A stretch of 64,000 nucleotides of DNA. Origin: Streptomyces sp. Ag109_O5-1. Lineage in GTDB: Bacteria; Actinomycetota; Actinomycetes; Streptomycetales; Streptomycetaceae. The notes under the pieces were generated by a model, which searched no databases, was not told the DNA's origin, and was given only the letters and a program-made list of their open reading frames with translations. Below are positions 45,806 to 52,879 of this stretch, piece after piece. Positions within the stretch are counted from its first letter, which is position 1. Each line of letters begins with the position of its first letter. The DNA lies in the NCBI RefSeq assembly GCF_003814875.1, contig NZ_RKQF01000001.1:8866001-8930000 (forward strand), in the 5' to 3' direction. A program made the position numbers and the translations under genes.

Positions 45806-47079
45806 ACACCGCTGAACGAGGTGCCTTCGGCATCCCGGACTCTTCCGACACCGTCGCCCTGCGGGTGGTGGACCCTGCTGCGCTTCCCACGGTTCCCGGG
45901 CAGCGCGCCCCGCAGCCCGAGGAGGCCGCCCCGGCGCCCGCGCAGAAGCCCGGCCGCGACCGCTACCTCGACCTGCTGCGGGCGCTCGCCCTGGTCCGCG
46001 TGGTGGTCTATCACAACTTCAGCTGGACCTGGCTGCCGATCGTCTTCCCCTCCATGGGTGTCATGTTCGCGCTGGCCGGGTCGCTGATGGCGCGGTCCCT
46101 CAACCGGCCGGCGCTGAGCGTGATCCGCGGCCGGCTGCGCCGTCTGCTGCCGCCGATGTGGCTGTTCGGCGCGGTCGTGGTGCCGCTGATGCTCCTGGAG
46201 GGCTGGCGGCCCGACCCCCACCACCACCCCAACTGGTGGTGGGCCGACCTGGCCTACTGGGTCCTGCCGCTCAGTGAGCCGCCGTTCGGGGCCACGCTGC
46301 ACACCTTCGGCGGGCACCTGCCGAGTTCCTGGGCCGAACAGATCTCCGTGCCGCTGTGGTACCTGCGCGCCTACCTCTGGTATGTACTGCTGTCGCCGCT
46401 CATGCTCAAGGCGATGCGGAAGCAGCCCTGGGTCACCCTGCTGGTGCCGATAGCACTCGCGTTCCTCGTCAACTCCGGACTGGTCGACCAGTCCGGCCGG
46501 CTGATGGAAGCCGTCACCGACTTCACCACCTTCGGCTCCTGCTGGCTGCTCGGCATGGCCCACCAGGAGGGGCTGCTCCGCAAGATCCCGCAGTACGTCG
46601 TGCCGTCCCTCGCCCCGCTGGTGCTCATGTTCGGCTACTGGTGGCTGATGCGGTCGCCGGTGGACAACCCCCGGACCGGGCACGATCTGGAAGCGGTACC
46701 GGTCGCCCAGGCGATCTGGTCGTTCGGCGCGGTACTGCTGCTGCTCCATCTGAGCCCGTCCTGGGAGCGGTGGCCCAAGCCGCTGGAGCGGTTCAACGGC
46801 GTGATCAGCCTGCTCAACTCCCGCGCGGTCACCGTCTACCTGTGGCACTCCTTCGCACTGGTGCTGACCGAGCCGCTGATCGACCCGCTGTGGAGCAACT
46901 CCTTCTTCTACGACCACGCGCAGTGGCTGCTGGCCAGCCAGTGGACCCCGCTGGTGATCGCCGTCCCGCTGATCTGCCTGGCGATCCTGCTCTTCGGCTG
47001 GATCGAGGACGTCGCCGCCAAGCGCCGCCCACGGCTCTTCCCCTACCCTCGCCGCGCCAAGGGGGTTCGCGGCCGCTAG
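45802..47079 (+). CDS. Membrane acyltransferase, family 3
   Basis: 425 residues with about ten membrane helices, Acyl_transf_3 type. The family start RDRYLDLLRALALVRVVVYH contains the conserved RALA...H; RGRLRRLLPPMW is the following basic motif. An Ala/Pro-rich 48-residue cytoplasmic N-terminus precedes it. Translationally coupled to the deacetylase/glycosyltransferase, so it probably O-acylates the polymer made there. Confidence 0.9.
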   Translation: MNTAERGAFGIPDSSDTVALRVVDPAALPTVPGQRAPQPEEAAPAPAQKPGRDRYLDLLRALALVRVVVYHNFSWTWLPIVFPSMGVMFALAGSLMARSLNRPALSVIRGRLRRLLPPMWLFGAVVVPLMLLEGWRPDPHHHPNWWWADLAYWVLPLSEPPFGATLHTFGGHLPSSWAEQISVPLWYLRAYLWYVLLSPLMLKAMRKQPWVTLLVPIALAFLVNSGLVDQSGRLMEAVTDFTTFGSCWLLGMAHQEGLLRKIPQYVVPSLAPLVLMFGYWWLMRSPVDNPRTGHDLEAVPVAQAIWSFGAVLLLLHLSPSWERWPKPLERFNGVISLLNSRAVTVYLWHSFALVLTEPLIDPLWSNSFFYDHAQWLLASQWTPLVIAVPLICLAILLFGWIEDVAAKRRPRLFPYPRRAKGVRGR

Positions 47080-47419
47080 CAACTGGACACCCGCCGGGAC
47101 TCTGGCGCCTGCATCCACGGTGATGCCCCGCTGTTCCCCGCTCGATCCGGTGCGGTTGCGGTGCGGCCGTTGAGACATGGCGACGAGGTCAGTGCTCGCG
47201 GCGGCCGCACTCGGCCGGGCACAGGGTCGACCCCGGAAGGGGCTCGGACTGCGTTCGCGGAGGACTTGGAGGCTGCTCGACCGTCCCGAGGTGTCCAGTA
47301 CCCGATTCGTCTGGCGCACCTGGCTCGCCGACTCCGGCGGCCGGTGAGTACGAGACCTGGGACCCTGCTTCGCCAGGAGCCGATCCGCCATCGTGCCCTC
47401 TCCGCTACCGTGGCGGCCC
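47080..47419. other. 340-bp region without a recognisable gene
   Basis: No supported coding frame. Composition is normal for the window. I see no promoter, hairpin or repeat strong enough to name. Confidence 0.4.
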
Positions 47420-48238
47420 ATGACGGTCCTGATCATCGGCGGCAGCGGCTTTCTGGGAACTGAACTGGTCCGCCAGGCCATCGCGGCGGGGCACGAGACG
47501 GCCGCGACATTCACCTCCCGGCCCGGCAGAACCCCGGGTGTCGCCTGGCAGCCGCTCGACGTCCGGGACCCTGCGCGTATCGCCGGGCTGATCACCGACG
47601 TCGCGCCCTCGGTCGTCGTCAACGCGTCCAGCGGTCACTCCGACTGGGCGGTCACCGCCGACGGCGCGATCCGCGTGGCGCTGGCCGCCGCCGAGCAACG
47701 CTGCCGCCTGGTCCACGTCTCCAGCGACGCGGTGTTCTCCGGCACGCACGTCCACTACGACGAGAGCAGCCTGCCCGACCCGGTCTCCCCCTACGGCGCC
47801 GCGAAGGCCGCCGCCGAGACGGCGGTGCGGCTGCTGCTGCCGGATGCCGTCGTCGCCCGCACCTCGCTGATCCTCGGACACGGCAGGTCCGGGCACGAGC
47901 GGATGGTGCATGCCCTGGCCGCCGGCACCCGTGACGGGGTCCTGTTCACGGACGACATCCGTTGCCCGGTACATGTCGAAGATCTGGCCGCAGCCTTGTG
48001 GGAGCTCGCGCTGTCCGACACGGCCGGTGTGTTCCACCTCGCCGGGCCGGATGCCCTGAGCCGCTACGACCTCGGTGTCCTCATCGCCCGGAACCAGGGA
48101 CTTGACGGTGCGCGCCTGCCCGCCGGGCGACGAGCCGACACCGACCTGCCCGGGCCCCTCGACGTACGCCTCGACAGCCACGCGACGCAGGAGCGGTTGC
48201 GGACCAGGCTCCGGGGCGCCCACGAGTTCCTCCGCTGA
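47420..48238 (+). CDS. NAD(P)-dependent sugar reductase/epimerase (RmlD-like)
   Basis: 272 residues, short-chain extended fold. Rossmann motif IIGGSGFLGTELVRQ (residues 5-19); Ser in VHVSSDAVFSG and the catalytic pair YGAAKAAAE (YxxxK). The RmlD-like C-terminal part is short. Substrate unknown; dTDP-4-keto-sugar reduction is the family norm but no sugar operon is attached. ATG 47420 fits the fold start. Confidence 0.85.
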   Translation: MTVLIIGGSGFLGTELVRQAIAAGHETAATFTSRPGRTPGVAWQPLDVRDPARIAGLITDVAPSVVVNASSGHSDWAVTADGAIRVALAAAEQRCRLVHVSSDAVFSGTHVHYDESSLPDPVSPYGAAKAAAETAVRLLLPDAVVARTSLILGHGRSGHERMVHALAAGTRDGVLFTDDIRCPVHVEDLAAALWELALSDTAGVFHLAGPDALSRYDLGVLIARNQGLDGARLPAGRRADTDLPGPLDVRLDSHATQERLRTRLRGAHEFLR

Positions 48239-48248
48239 ACCGCCCGCA

Positions 48249-48749
48249 TCAGGGGAGAGACGCCCTGAACTCCGCCAGTGCCGTGAAATCGTCCTCCCGC
48301 AGCCCCACCCGGGGGCTGACGTGACGCAGCAGGGCCGGGCCGGGATGGTGGGCGCGGACGTACAGGGTGTCCGCCGGGCTCTGCTCGTCGTCCACCCACG
48401 CGAACGGCCGTCCCGCGGCGTACTCGACGATCGCCTCGGTCTTCCAGTGGACCCCGTCCGGCCGTTCCGCCAGCAGGCCCCGGCCGAAGTCGACGTAGGG
48501 CAGCTCGGGCAGGCCCACGACCGGGGCGATCCAGCGGTTGGCCTCGGCCATCCAGGTGGTCGCCCAGCACAGCTCGTAGCCGAGGGCGAGCAGCGCCGGG
48601 CCGTGGCCCGGGTTGAGCCAGACCCGCAGTGGGCGTCCGGGGCGGACGGTCGCCCGGATCGTCGTATAGCCCTCCGGCCGTCGTTCGGGCTGCGCCGCGT
48701 AGGGGTTGAGGGGGCCGTCGACGTCCAGGAACAGCAGAGGGCGGCTCAT
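48249..48749 (-). CDS. HAD-like protein of unknown function
   Basis: 166 residues. The N-terminal LLFLDVDGPLNPY is a HAD nucleophile motif (DxDG). ELCWATTW resembles the second motif (T in ATTW) and FAWVDDEQS the acidic fourth motif. This matches the compact HAD domain found in RNA-repair and hypothetical actinobacterial proteins. Target unknown. Converges on the reductase gene with 10 bp between stops. Confidence 0.82.
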   Translation of the reverse strand: MSRPLLFLDVDGPLNPYAAQPERRPEGYTTIRATVRPGRPLRVWLNPGHGPALLALGYELCWATTWMAEANRWIAPVVGLPELPYVDFGRGLLAERPDGVHWKTEAIVEYAAGRPFAWVDDEQSPADTLYVRAHHPGPALLRHVSPRVGLREDDFTALAEFRASLP

Positions 48750-48814
48750 GGGGACAACGTAGGGCAGCGGAACCGGTCAGCGCCGCCGAGTTCTCCGCGC
48801 CCAACCTGACGAGC

Positions 48815-48856
48815 GCCAAGCGGCGAACGCCAAGCGGCGAACGCCGAACGGCGAAC
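48815..48856. repeat. Three 14-bp tandem repeats
   Basis: GCCAAGCGGCGAAC twice, then GCCGAACGGCGAAC, without gaps. They lie between the HAD gene start and the 3' end of the dapA homologue. Probably slippage-prone; no function assigned. Confidence 0.8.
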
Positions 48857-48872
48857 ATCGGCGTTGTCGCCG

Positions 48873-49790
48873 TCATGCCGCCATGAAGTGCTCATATACC
48901 GCCCCCAGCCCGTCGACCGCCTCCCGGCCGGCGGGCCGCAGCGGTGCCCGCACCGGTCCGGACGGCAGGCCCAGCACGGTGAGCAGTGCCTTCGAGGTGA
49001 CCGTGCCCGGCAGCCCCGCGGCCATCATCGCCTCGATCAACGGCGTGATCCGCAGCTGGAGTTCGGCCGCGCCGGCGGTGTCACCCGCGTCGAACGCGTC
49101 GAGGATCGCGGCGACCCGTCCCGGTACGACGTTCGCCACCGTACTCACACACCCCGCCGCGCCCACCGCGTACAGGGCGAGAACATGCTCGTCGCAGCCC
49201 GCGTAGTACGCCAGCTCCGTGCGTGCCAGCACCTTCTGGGCGCCGAGGAAGTCATACGAACAGTCCTTCACGGCCACGATCCGGGGGTGCGCGGCGAGCC
49301 GGACCAGCGTCTCCGGCTCGATACGGGTGCCGGTGCGGCCCGGGATGTCGTACAGCATCACCGGCAACCCGCTCGCCTCCGCCACCTCCAGGAAGTGCGC
49401 CTCCAGCGCGTCCTGCGGCGGCCTGCTGTAGTACGGCGACACCACGAGGACGCCGTCCGCGCCCGCCTTCTCCGCCGCCAGCGCCAGTTCGACGGTGTGC
49501 CGGGTGTCCGCGGTGCCCACGCCCGCCACCAGCGACACCCGCTCGCCCACCGCCTCCCGGACGGCCGCGATCAGTTCGGCCTTCTCCGTGTCCGACGTGG
49601 TCGGTGACTCGCCGGTCGTGCCGTTCAGCACCAGGCCGTCACAGCCCTCCGCCACCAGGTGCGCGGCCAGCCGCCGGGCACCGTCGAGGTCGAGCGCCCC
49701 GGAACCGGTGAAGGGCGTGACCATCGCGCAGAGGGTGCGGCCGAAGGGACGGGGCCGGGGTGAGCGGGCGGTGTCGCGTGCGTTCGTCAT
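48873..49790 (-). CDS. dapA: 4-hydroxy-tetrahydrodipicolinate synthase homologue
   Basis: 305 residues from ATG 49790. Class I aldolase barrel with LNGTTGESPTTSD (residues 54-66), YDIPGRTGTR (catalytic Tyr) and the Schiff-base Lys in RIVAVKDCSYD. These match DapA well. Streptomycetes usually carry more than one dapA-like gene; this one is not linked to other lysine genes and could serve a related pyruvate aldolase reaction. A strong palindrome lies just upstream at 49845-49867. Confidence 0.85.
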   Translation of the reverse strand: MTNARDTARSPRPRPFGRTLCAMVTPFTGSGALDLDGARRLAAHLVAEGCDGLVLNGTTGESPTTSDTEKAELIAAVREAVGERVSLVAGVGTADTRHTVELALAAEKAGADGVLVVSPYYSRPPQDALEAHFLEVAEASGLPVMLYDIPGRTGTRIEPETLVRLAAHPRIVAVKDCSYDFLGAQKVLARTELAYYAGCDEHVLALYAVGAAGCVSTVANVVPGRVAAILDAFDAGDTAGAAELQLRITPLIEAMMAAGLPGTVTSKALLTVLGLPSGPVRAPLRPAGREAVDGLGAVYEHFMAA

Positions 49791-49844
49791 GGGGGTAGTC
49801 TCGGCAGCGCGACGGCTTAGCTCCACTTAATTCTTCTACCTACT

Positions 49845-49867
49845 ACGTCTTAGGATTGCTAAGACGT
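49845..49867. promoter_or_regulatory. Perfect 9-bp-arm palindrome upstream of the dapA homologue
   Basis: ACGTCTTAG-gattg-CTAAGACGT, in an AT-rich stretch (about 49820-49865) between divergent genes. It looks like an operator for a dimeric regulator (GntR- or LysR-like size). No regulator gene is adjacent. Confidence 0.6.
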
Positions 49868-49960
49868 GGCCTCCGGTGCGCCGAGGCCCTATGTCCAACT
49901 CGGCCACTCATGGGCCACTATGGGCCGGACGGTCACCGACGGCAAGTCATGGGAGGCGTC

Positions 49961-50098
49961 ATGAAGCTCGGCAGGGCACTGGCCACCGGGGTCGCTGAGG
50001 AGCGGCCATTCGTCCACGACGAGGAACCCGAACTCCCCGTAGAGATCCACCAGCCCCAGGCGGTGTCGGTGCCCGAAGAGGTTCCGGCCGTCCGATGA
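49961..50098 (+). CDS. Small conserved hypothetical protein
   Basis: 45 residues (KLGRALATGVAEERPFVHDE...). ATG 49961 has GGGAGG 4-10 nt upstream, a strong site. Acidic and Pro/Val-rich, with no membrane segment. Its stop overlaps the next start by ATGA, so the two genes form a coupled pair. Function unknown. Confidence 0.65.
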   Translation: MKLGRALATGVAEERPFVHDEEPELPVEIHQPQAVSVPEEVPAVR

Positions 50099-50778
50099 GG
50101 CTGCGGCTCCCGGCGGAACGCCCGACGGAGCCGCCGACCGGCTACAAGATCGCCCACCCGATGCTGTCCCAGGACGGCGCCCGGGCCGGGTTCACCGGTG
50201 TGTCGCTGGGCGGTGCGCTGCCGTACGGGGTCCTGGACGACGCGTCCTGCGTCTACGGCCGACGGCACCGCCCGCCCGCGCGGCTGTGCGACTGCGGATT
50301 CCACTGCGTGCACGAACGCCGGGCCGCCGAGGCCCTGTTGTGCACCGCCGAGCACCGGGCGGCCGTACTGCTCGAAGTCTCCGTCCTCGGCGCCTACATC
50401 CGCTTCGAACGCGGCTTCCGCTACGCCCGGCAGCGGGTCCGTACGGCCACCGTCGGGCCCTGTGCCTGCGGCGCTCCGGCCGTCGCGCTCGCCGACGCGG
50501 GCTGGGGCAGGCCCGGGTGGCGTGCGTTGGCGGCCACCTGTGCGGGATGCGTCCGTGCGCGTACGTCCGTCTCGCTCGCCGGGTTCGCCCGGCTGTCCGG
50601 GCAGGGGCTGCGGGTGATCGCCGGGGGCGAGGGTGAGGGCGGGGCTGCTGGTGGGCGGGTGCCGGGAGAGGAGTACGGCGTGCCCGAACTCGTCGCCGAG
50701 GCCGCCCTGTTGCAGGCCCGCCTCGACTGGTTCCAGAGCCAGTTGGCGAAGCTCGGCGAACGGGGGGAGCCGGGCTGA
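50095..50778 (+). CDS. Cys-rich hypothetical protein
   Basis: 227 residues. Eight Cys, most in metal-like pairs: RLCDCGFHCVHE (about 63-74), GPCACGAP and AATCAGCVRA. The Cys-x-Cys and Cys-x2-Cys spacing suggests one or two zinc sites. The N-terminal part (GYKIAHPML...FTGVSLGGALPYG) has a pattern seen in small hypothetical proteins that end in a C-x-GxHxC signature. No function known. Coupled to the 45-residue gene. Confidence 0.75.
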   Translation: MRLRLPAERPTEPPTGYKIAHPMLSQDGARAGFTGVSLGGALPYGVLDDASCVYGRRHRPPARLCDCGFHCVHERRAAEALLCTAEHRAAVLLEVSVLGAYIRFERGFRYARQRVRTATVGPCACGAPAVALADAGWGRPGWRALAATCAGCVRARTSVSLAGFARLSGQGLRVIAGGEGEGGAAGGRVPGEEYGVPELVAEAALLQARLDWFQSQLAKLGERGEPG

Positions 50779-50851
50779 CCGCCGCCGACCTGGGTACTCG
50801 GAATGTACGCAAGCACAGCGGACGCCGACGAGACCAGGAGGGGTAGCACCG

Positions 50852-51373
50852 ATGACGAAGAGGACCGCACACGGAACGGGGGCTCGACCGGCCGGTACCG
50901 CCGGCGCGTTCGCGGCGAAGGCCGGTCTCAAGGGGCGCACCCGGGCCCGCGCCGCCGACCTCAAGGACAAGGCCGGAACACTGACCGTACACCTGCGCGC
51001 GGGCGCCGCCAGGACCGGACACCGGGTCCAGGACCGGGCGGTGAGGAGCGGCCACACGGCCCAGGAGCAGGTGCTGAAGGCGCGGCATGTGCTTCAGGAG
51101 CGGTCGTTGAGGGCCGGACACGCTGTTCAGGAACGGTCGCTGAAGGCCGGGCACACCGTTCAGGAACGGGTCGGGCGGGCGGGGCGGCCGACGGCCGGCA
51201 GGGCGGCCGAAGCGGGGCGTGGCGCCGAGGGGAGTCTCCCGCAGCCCACGCGCATGGTCGTCAGGGCCGTCGTACGGCACCCCCGCCCGGTGCTGATCGC
51301 GGGCGCCGCCCTCGCCGCCGCGGGCATCGCGGCCGTGGTCAGGGGCGTGCTGCGCCGGAGCCGTCACCACTGA
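50852..51373 (+). CDS. Hendecad-repeat membrane-anchored hypothetical protein
   Basis: 173 residues from ATG 50852 (AGGAGGGG about 10 nt upstream). Very basic. Residues 56-110 are five consecutive 11-residue repeats of the form GHxVQERxLxA (GHRVQDRAVRS, GHTAQEQVLKA, RHVLQERSLRA, GHAVQERSLKA, GHTVQERVGRA). One membrane helix follows near the C-terminus (PVLIAGAALAAAGIAAVV). Hendecads suit a long amphipathic helix or right-handed coiled coil lying on a membrane. Function unknown. Confidence 0.75.
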   Translation: MTKRTAHGTGARPAGTAGAFAAKAGLKGRTRARAADLKDKAGTLTVHLRAGAARTGHRVQDRAVRSGHTAQEQVLKARHVLQERSLRAGHAVQERSLKAGHTVQERVGRAGRPTAGRAAEAGRGAEGSLPQPTRMVVRAVVRHPRPVLIAGAALAAAGIAAVVRGVLRRSRHH

Positions 51374-51420
51374 GATCCGCCGAGGTCTGCTGAGGTCCGC
51401 CGGGGTCCGGTGAAGGGTCC
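51371..51420. repeat. Degenerate 10-bp tandem repeats after the hendecad gene
   Basis: Five 10-bp units in phase: TGAGATCCGC, CGAGGTCTGC, TGAGGTCCGC, CGGGGTCCGG, TGAAGGGTCC. The first overlaps the stop codon. Confidence 0.6.
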
Positions 51421-51430
51421 GTTCGGCCGG

Positions 51431-51476
51431 CTCACCGAAAATTCCAGCCTCCTGGACAAAAAAAGTTTTCGGTGAG
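51431..51476. promoter_or_regulatory. 11-bp inverted repeat before the ArsR-like gene
   Basis: CTCACCGAAAA (51431-51441) and TTTTCGGTGAG (51466-51476) are exact reverse complements 24 nt apart; an A7 run lies between them. The right arm ends 11 nt before the start codon and abuts the GGAG ribosome-binding site. Candidate autoregulatory operator, or the terminator of the gene before it. Confidence 0.6.
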
Positions 51477-51487
51477 ACGGTGGAGCC

Positions 51488-52096
51488 ATGCTGGACGTGA
51501 CCGTGATCGAGGACCCCGAGGCGGCGGCCGTATCGCTGGACCCCATACGGGCCAGGCTGCTCGCCGAACTGGCCGCCGCGCCCGCGTCGGCCACCATGCT
51601 GGCCGGCAAGGTCGGGCTGCCCAGACAGAAGGTGAACTACCACCTGAAGGCGCTGGAACGGCACGGCCTGGTCGAGCTGGCGGATGAGCGGCGCAAGGGC
51701 AATGTCACCGAGCGGCTGATGCGCGCGACCGCGGCGTCGTACGTCATCTCGCCGGCCGCCCTGCCCGCCGTACAGCCGGACCCGGACCGCTTCCGCGACC
51801 AGCTCTCCGCGCGCTGGCTGCTCGCGCTCGGCGCCCGGCTGGTGCGCGATGTCGGCACGCTGATCACCGGCGCCGCCAAGGCCCGCAAACGCCTGGCGAC
51901 CTACGCCCTGGACGGCGAGGTCCGTTTCGCCTCCGCCGCCGACCGGGCGGCCTTCGTGCAGGAGCTGACGGCGGGCGTGAGCGCGCTCATCCGCAAGTAC
52001 GACGCACCGGAGACGGAGGGCGGCCGGGAGCACCGGATCGTCGTCGCGGTGCACCCCACGGTCAAGGACCAGCCCGTACCCGAACTGGATCATTAG
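51488..52096 (+). CDS. ArsR-type helix-turn-helix regulator
   Basis: 202 residues. N-terminal winged helix (PIRARLLAELAAAPASATMLAGKVGLPRQKVNYHLKALERHGLVEL, residues 19-64) of the ArsR/GntR-like dimeric type; no Cys metal site is visible. The C-terminal 130 residues resemble the effector part of regulators that pair with SRPBCC genes. The SRPBCC gene starts 17 bp downstream, so the two are one unit. The inverted repeat at 51431-51476 is the probable operator. Confidence 0.88.
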   Translation: MLDVTVIEDPEAAAVSLDPIRARLLAELAAAPASATMLAGKVGLPRQKVNYHLKALERHGLVELADERRKGNVTERLMRATAASYVISPAALPAVQPDPDRFRDQLSARWLLALGARLVRDVGTLITGAAKARKRLATYALDGEVRFASAADRAAFVQELTAGVSALIRKYDAPETEGGREHRIVVAVHPTVKDQPVPELDH

Positions 52097-52113
52097 GCAG
52101 CAGGAGCTCCATC

Positions 52114-52851
52114 ATGTCCAAGGAATTCGAGATCGTCCGCGAGTTCGAGGTCGACGCCACGCCCGCGGAGGTGTGGGAGGCGATCACGAACGGCACCGGT
52201 GGCTATCTGTGGCCGATGCAGCCGCCCGAGCCCAGGGTCGGCGGTGCGGCGGCCTTCGGCTCCACCGTCACCGCGTACGACCCGCCGCACCACCTGGTCA
52301 CCCGCAGTGAGAACGTCGGCTTCCCGACCCAGAGTGTCAACCAGCTGGAACACGTCATCGAGGAGCGCGAGGGCGGCCGCCGCGCCTGGGTGCGCTACGT
52401 GCACAGCGGGATCTTCACCGACGACTGGGACAACCAGTACGACGGCGCGAGCCGGCACACCGACTTCTATCTGCACACCCTGCGCGAGTACCTCACCCAC
52501 TTCGCGCCCCGCCCGGTCGCCTTCGCCCAGCTCAACGGCCCCGAGGCGGCCCAGGCGCCGGACGCCTTCGACGCCGTGGGCCGGGCCCTCGGACTGCCGG
52601 ACGACACGGCCGAGGGCGCCAAGGCGAGCGTCCGGGGGCCCGGCGGACGGGCCCTGGACGTGGTGGTCGACTACCGCAACCCGTACTTCATCGGGCTGCG
52701 CACCGACGACGCCCTCGTCCGGTTCTTCGGACGCAACCACTGGGGCGCCCCGGTCGGCATCAGCATCCACGACTTCGCGCCGGACGCCGACGCCGACGCG
52801 GACGAGACCGCCTGGCAGGACTGGCTGAACGGCGTGTTCGGCCAGTCCTGA
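52114..52851 (+). CDS. SRPBCC (AHSA1-like) domain protein
   Basis: 245 residues, two SRPBCC-like halves. The first begins FEIVREFEVDATPAEVWEAIT, the usual AHSA1/START-type start, with the hydrophobic-pocket strands to about residue 150. These proteins bind small hydrophobic ligands or act as co-chaperone-like factors. Linkage to an ArsR-type regulator is a common pattern, but the ligand is unknown. Confidence 0.85.
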   Translation: MSKEFEIVREFEVDATPAEVWEAITNGTGGYLWPMQPPEPRVGGAAAFGSTVTAYDPPHHLVTRSENVGFPTQSVNQLEHVIEEREGGRRAWVRYVHSGIFTDDWDNQYDGASRHTDFYLHTLREYLTHFAPRPVAFAQLNGPEAAQAPDAFDAVGRALGLPDDTAEGAKASVRGPGGRALDVVVDYRNPYFIGLRTDDALVRFFGRNHWGAPVGISIHDFAPDADADADETAWQDWLNGVFGQS

Positions 52852-52879
52852 GCCACCTGCGGTCCCGCTGCTCTGCCGC

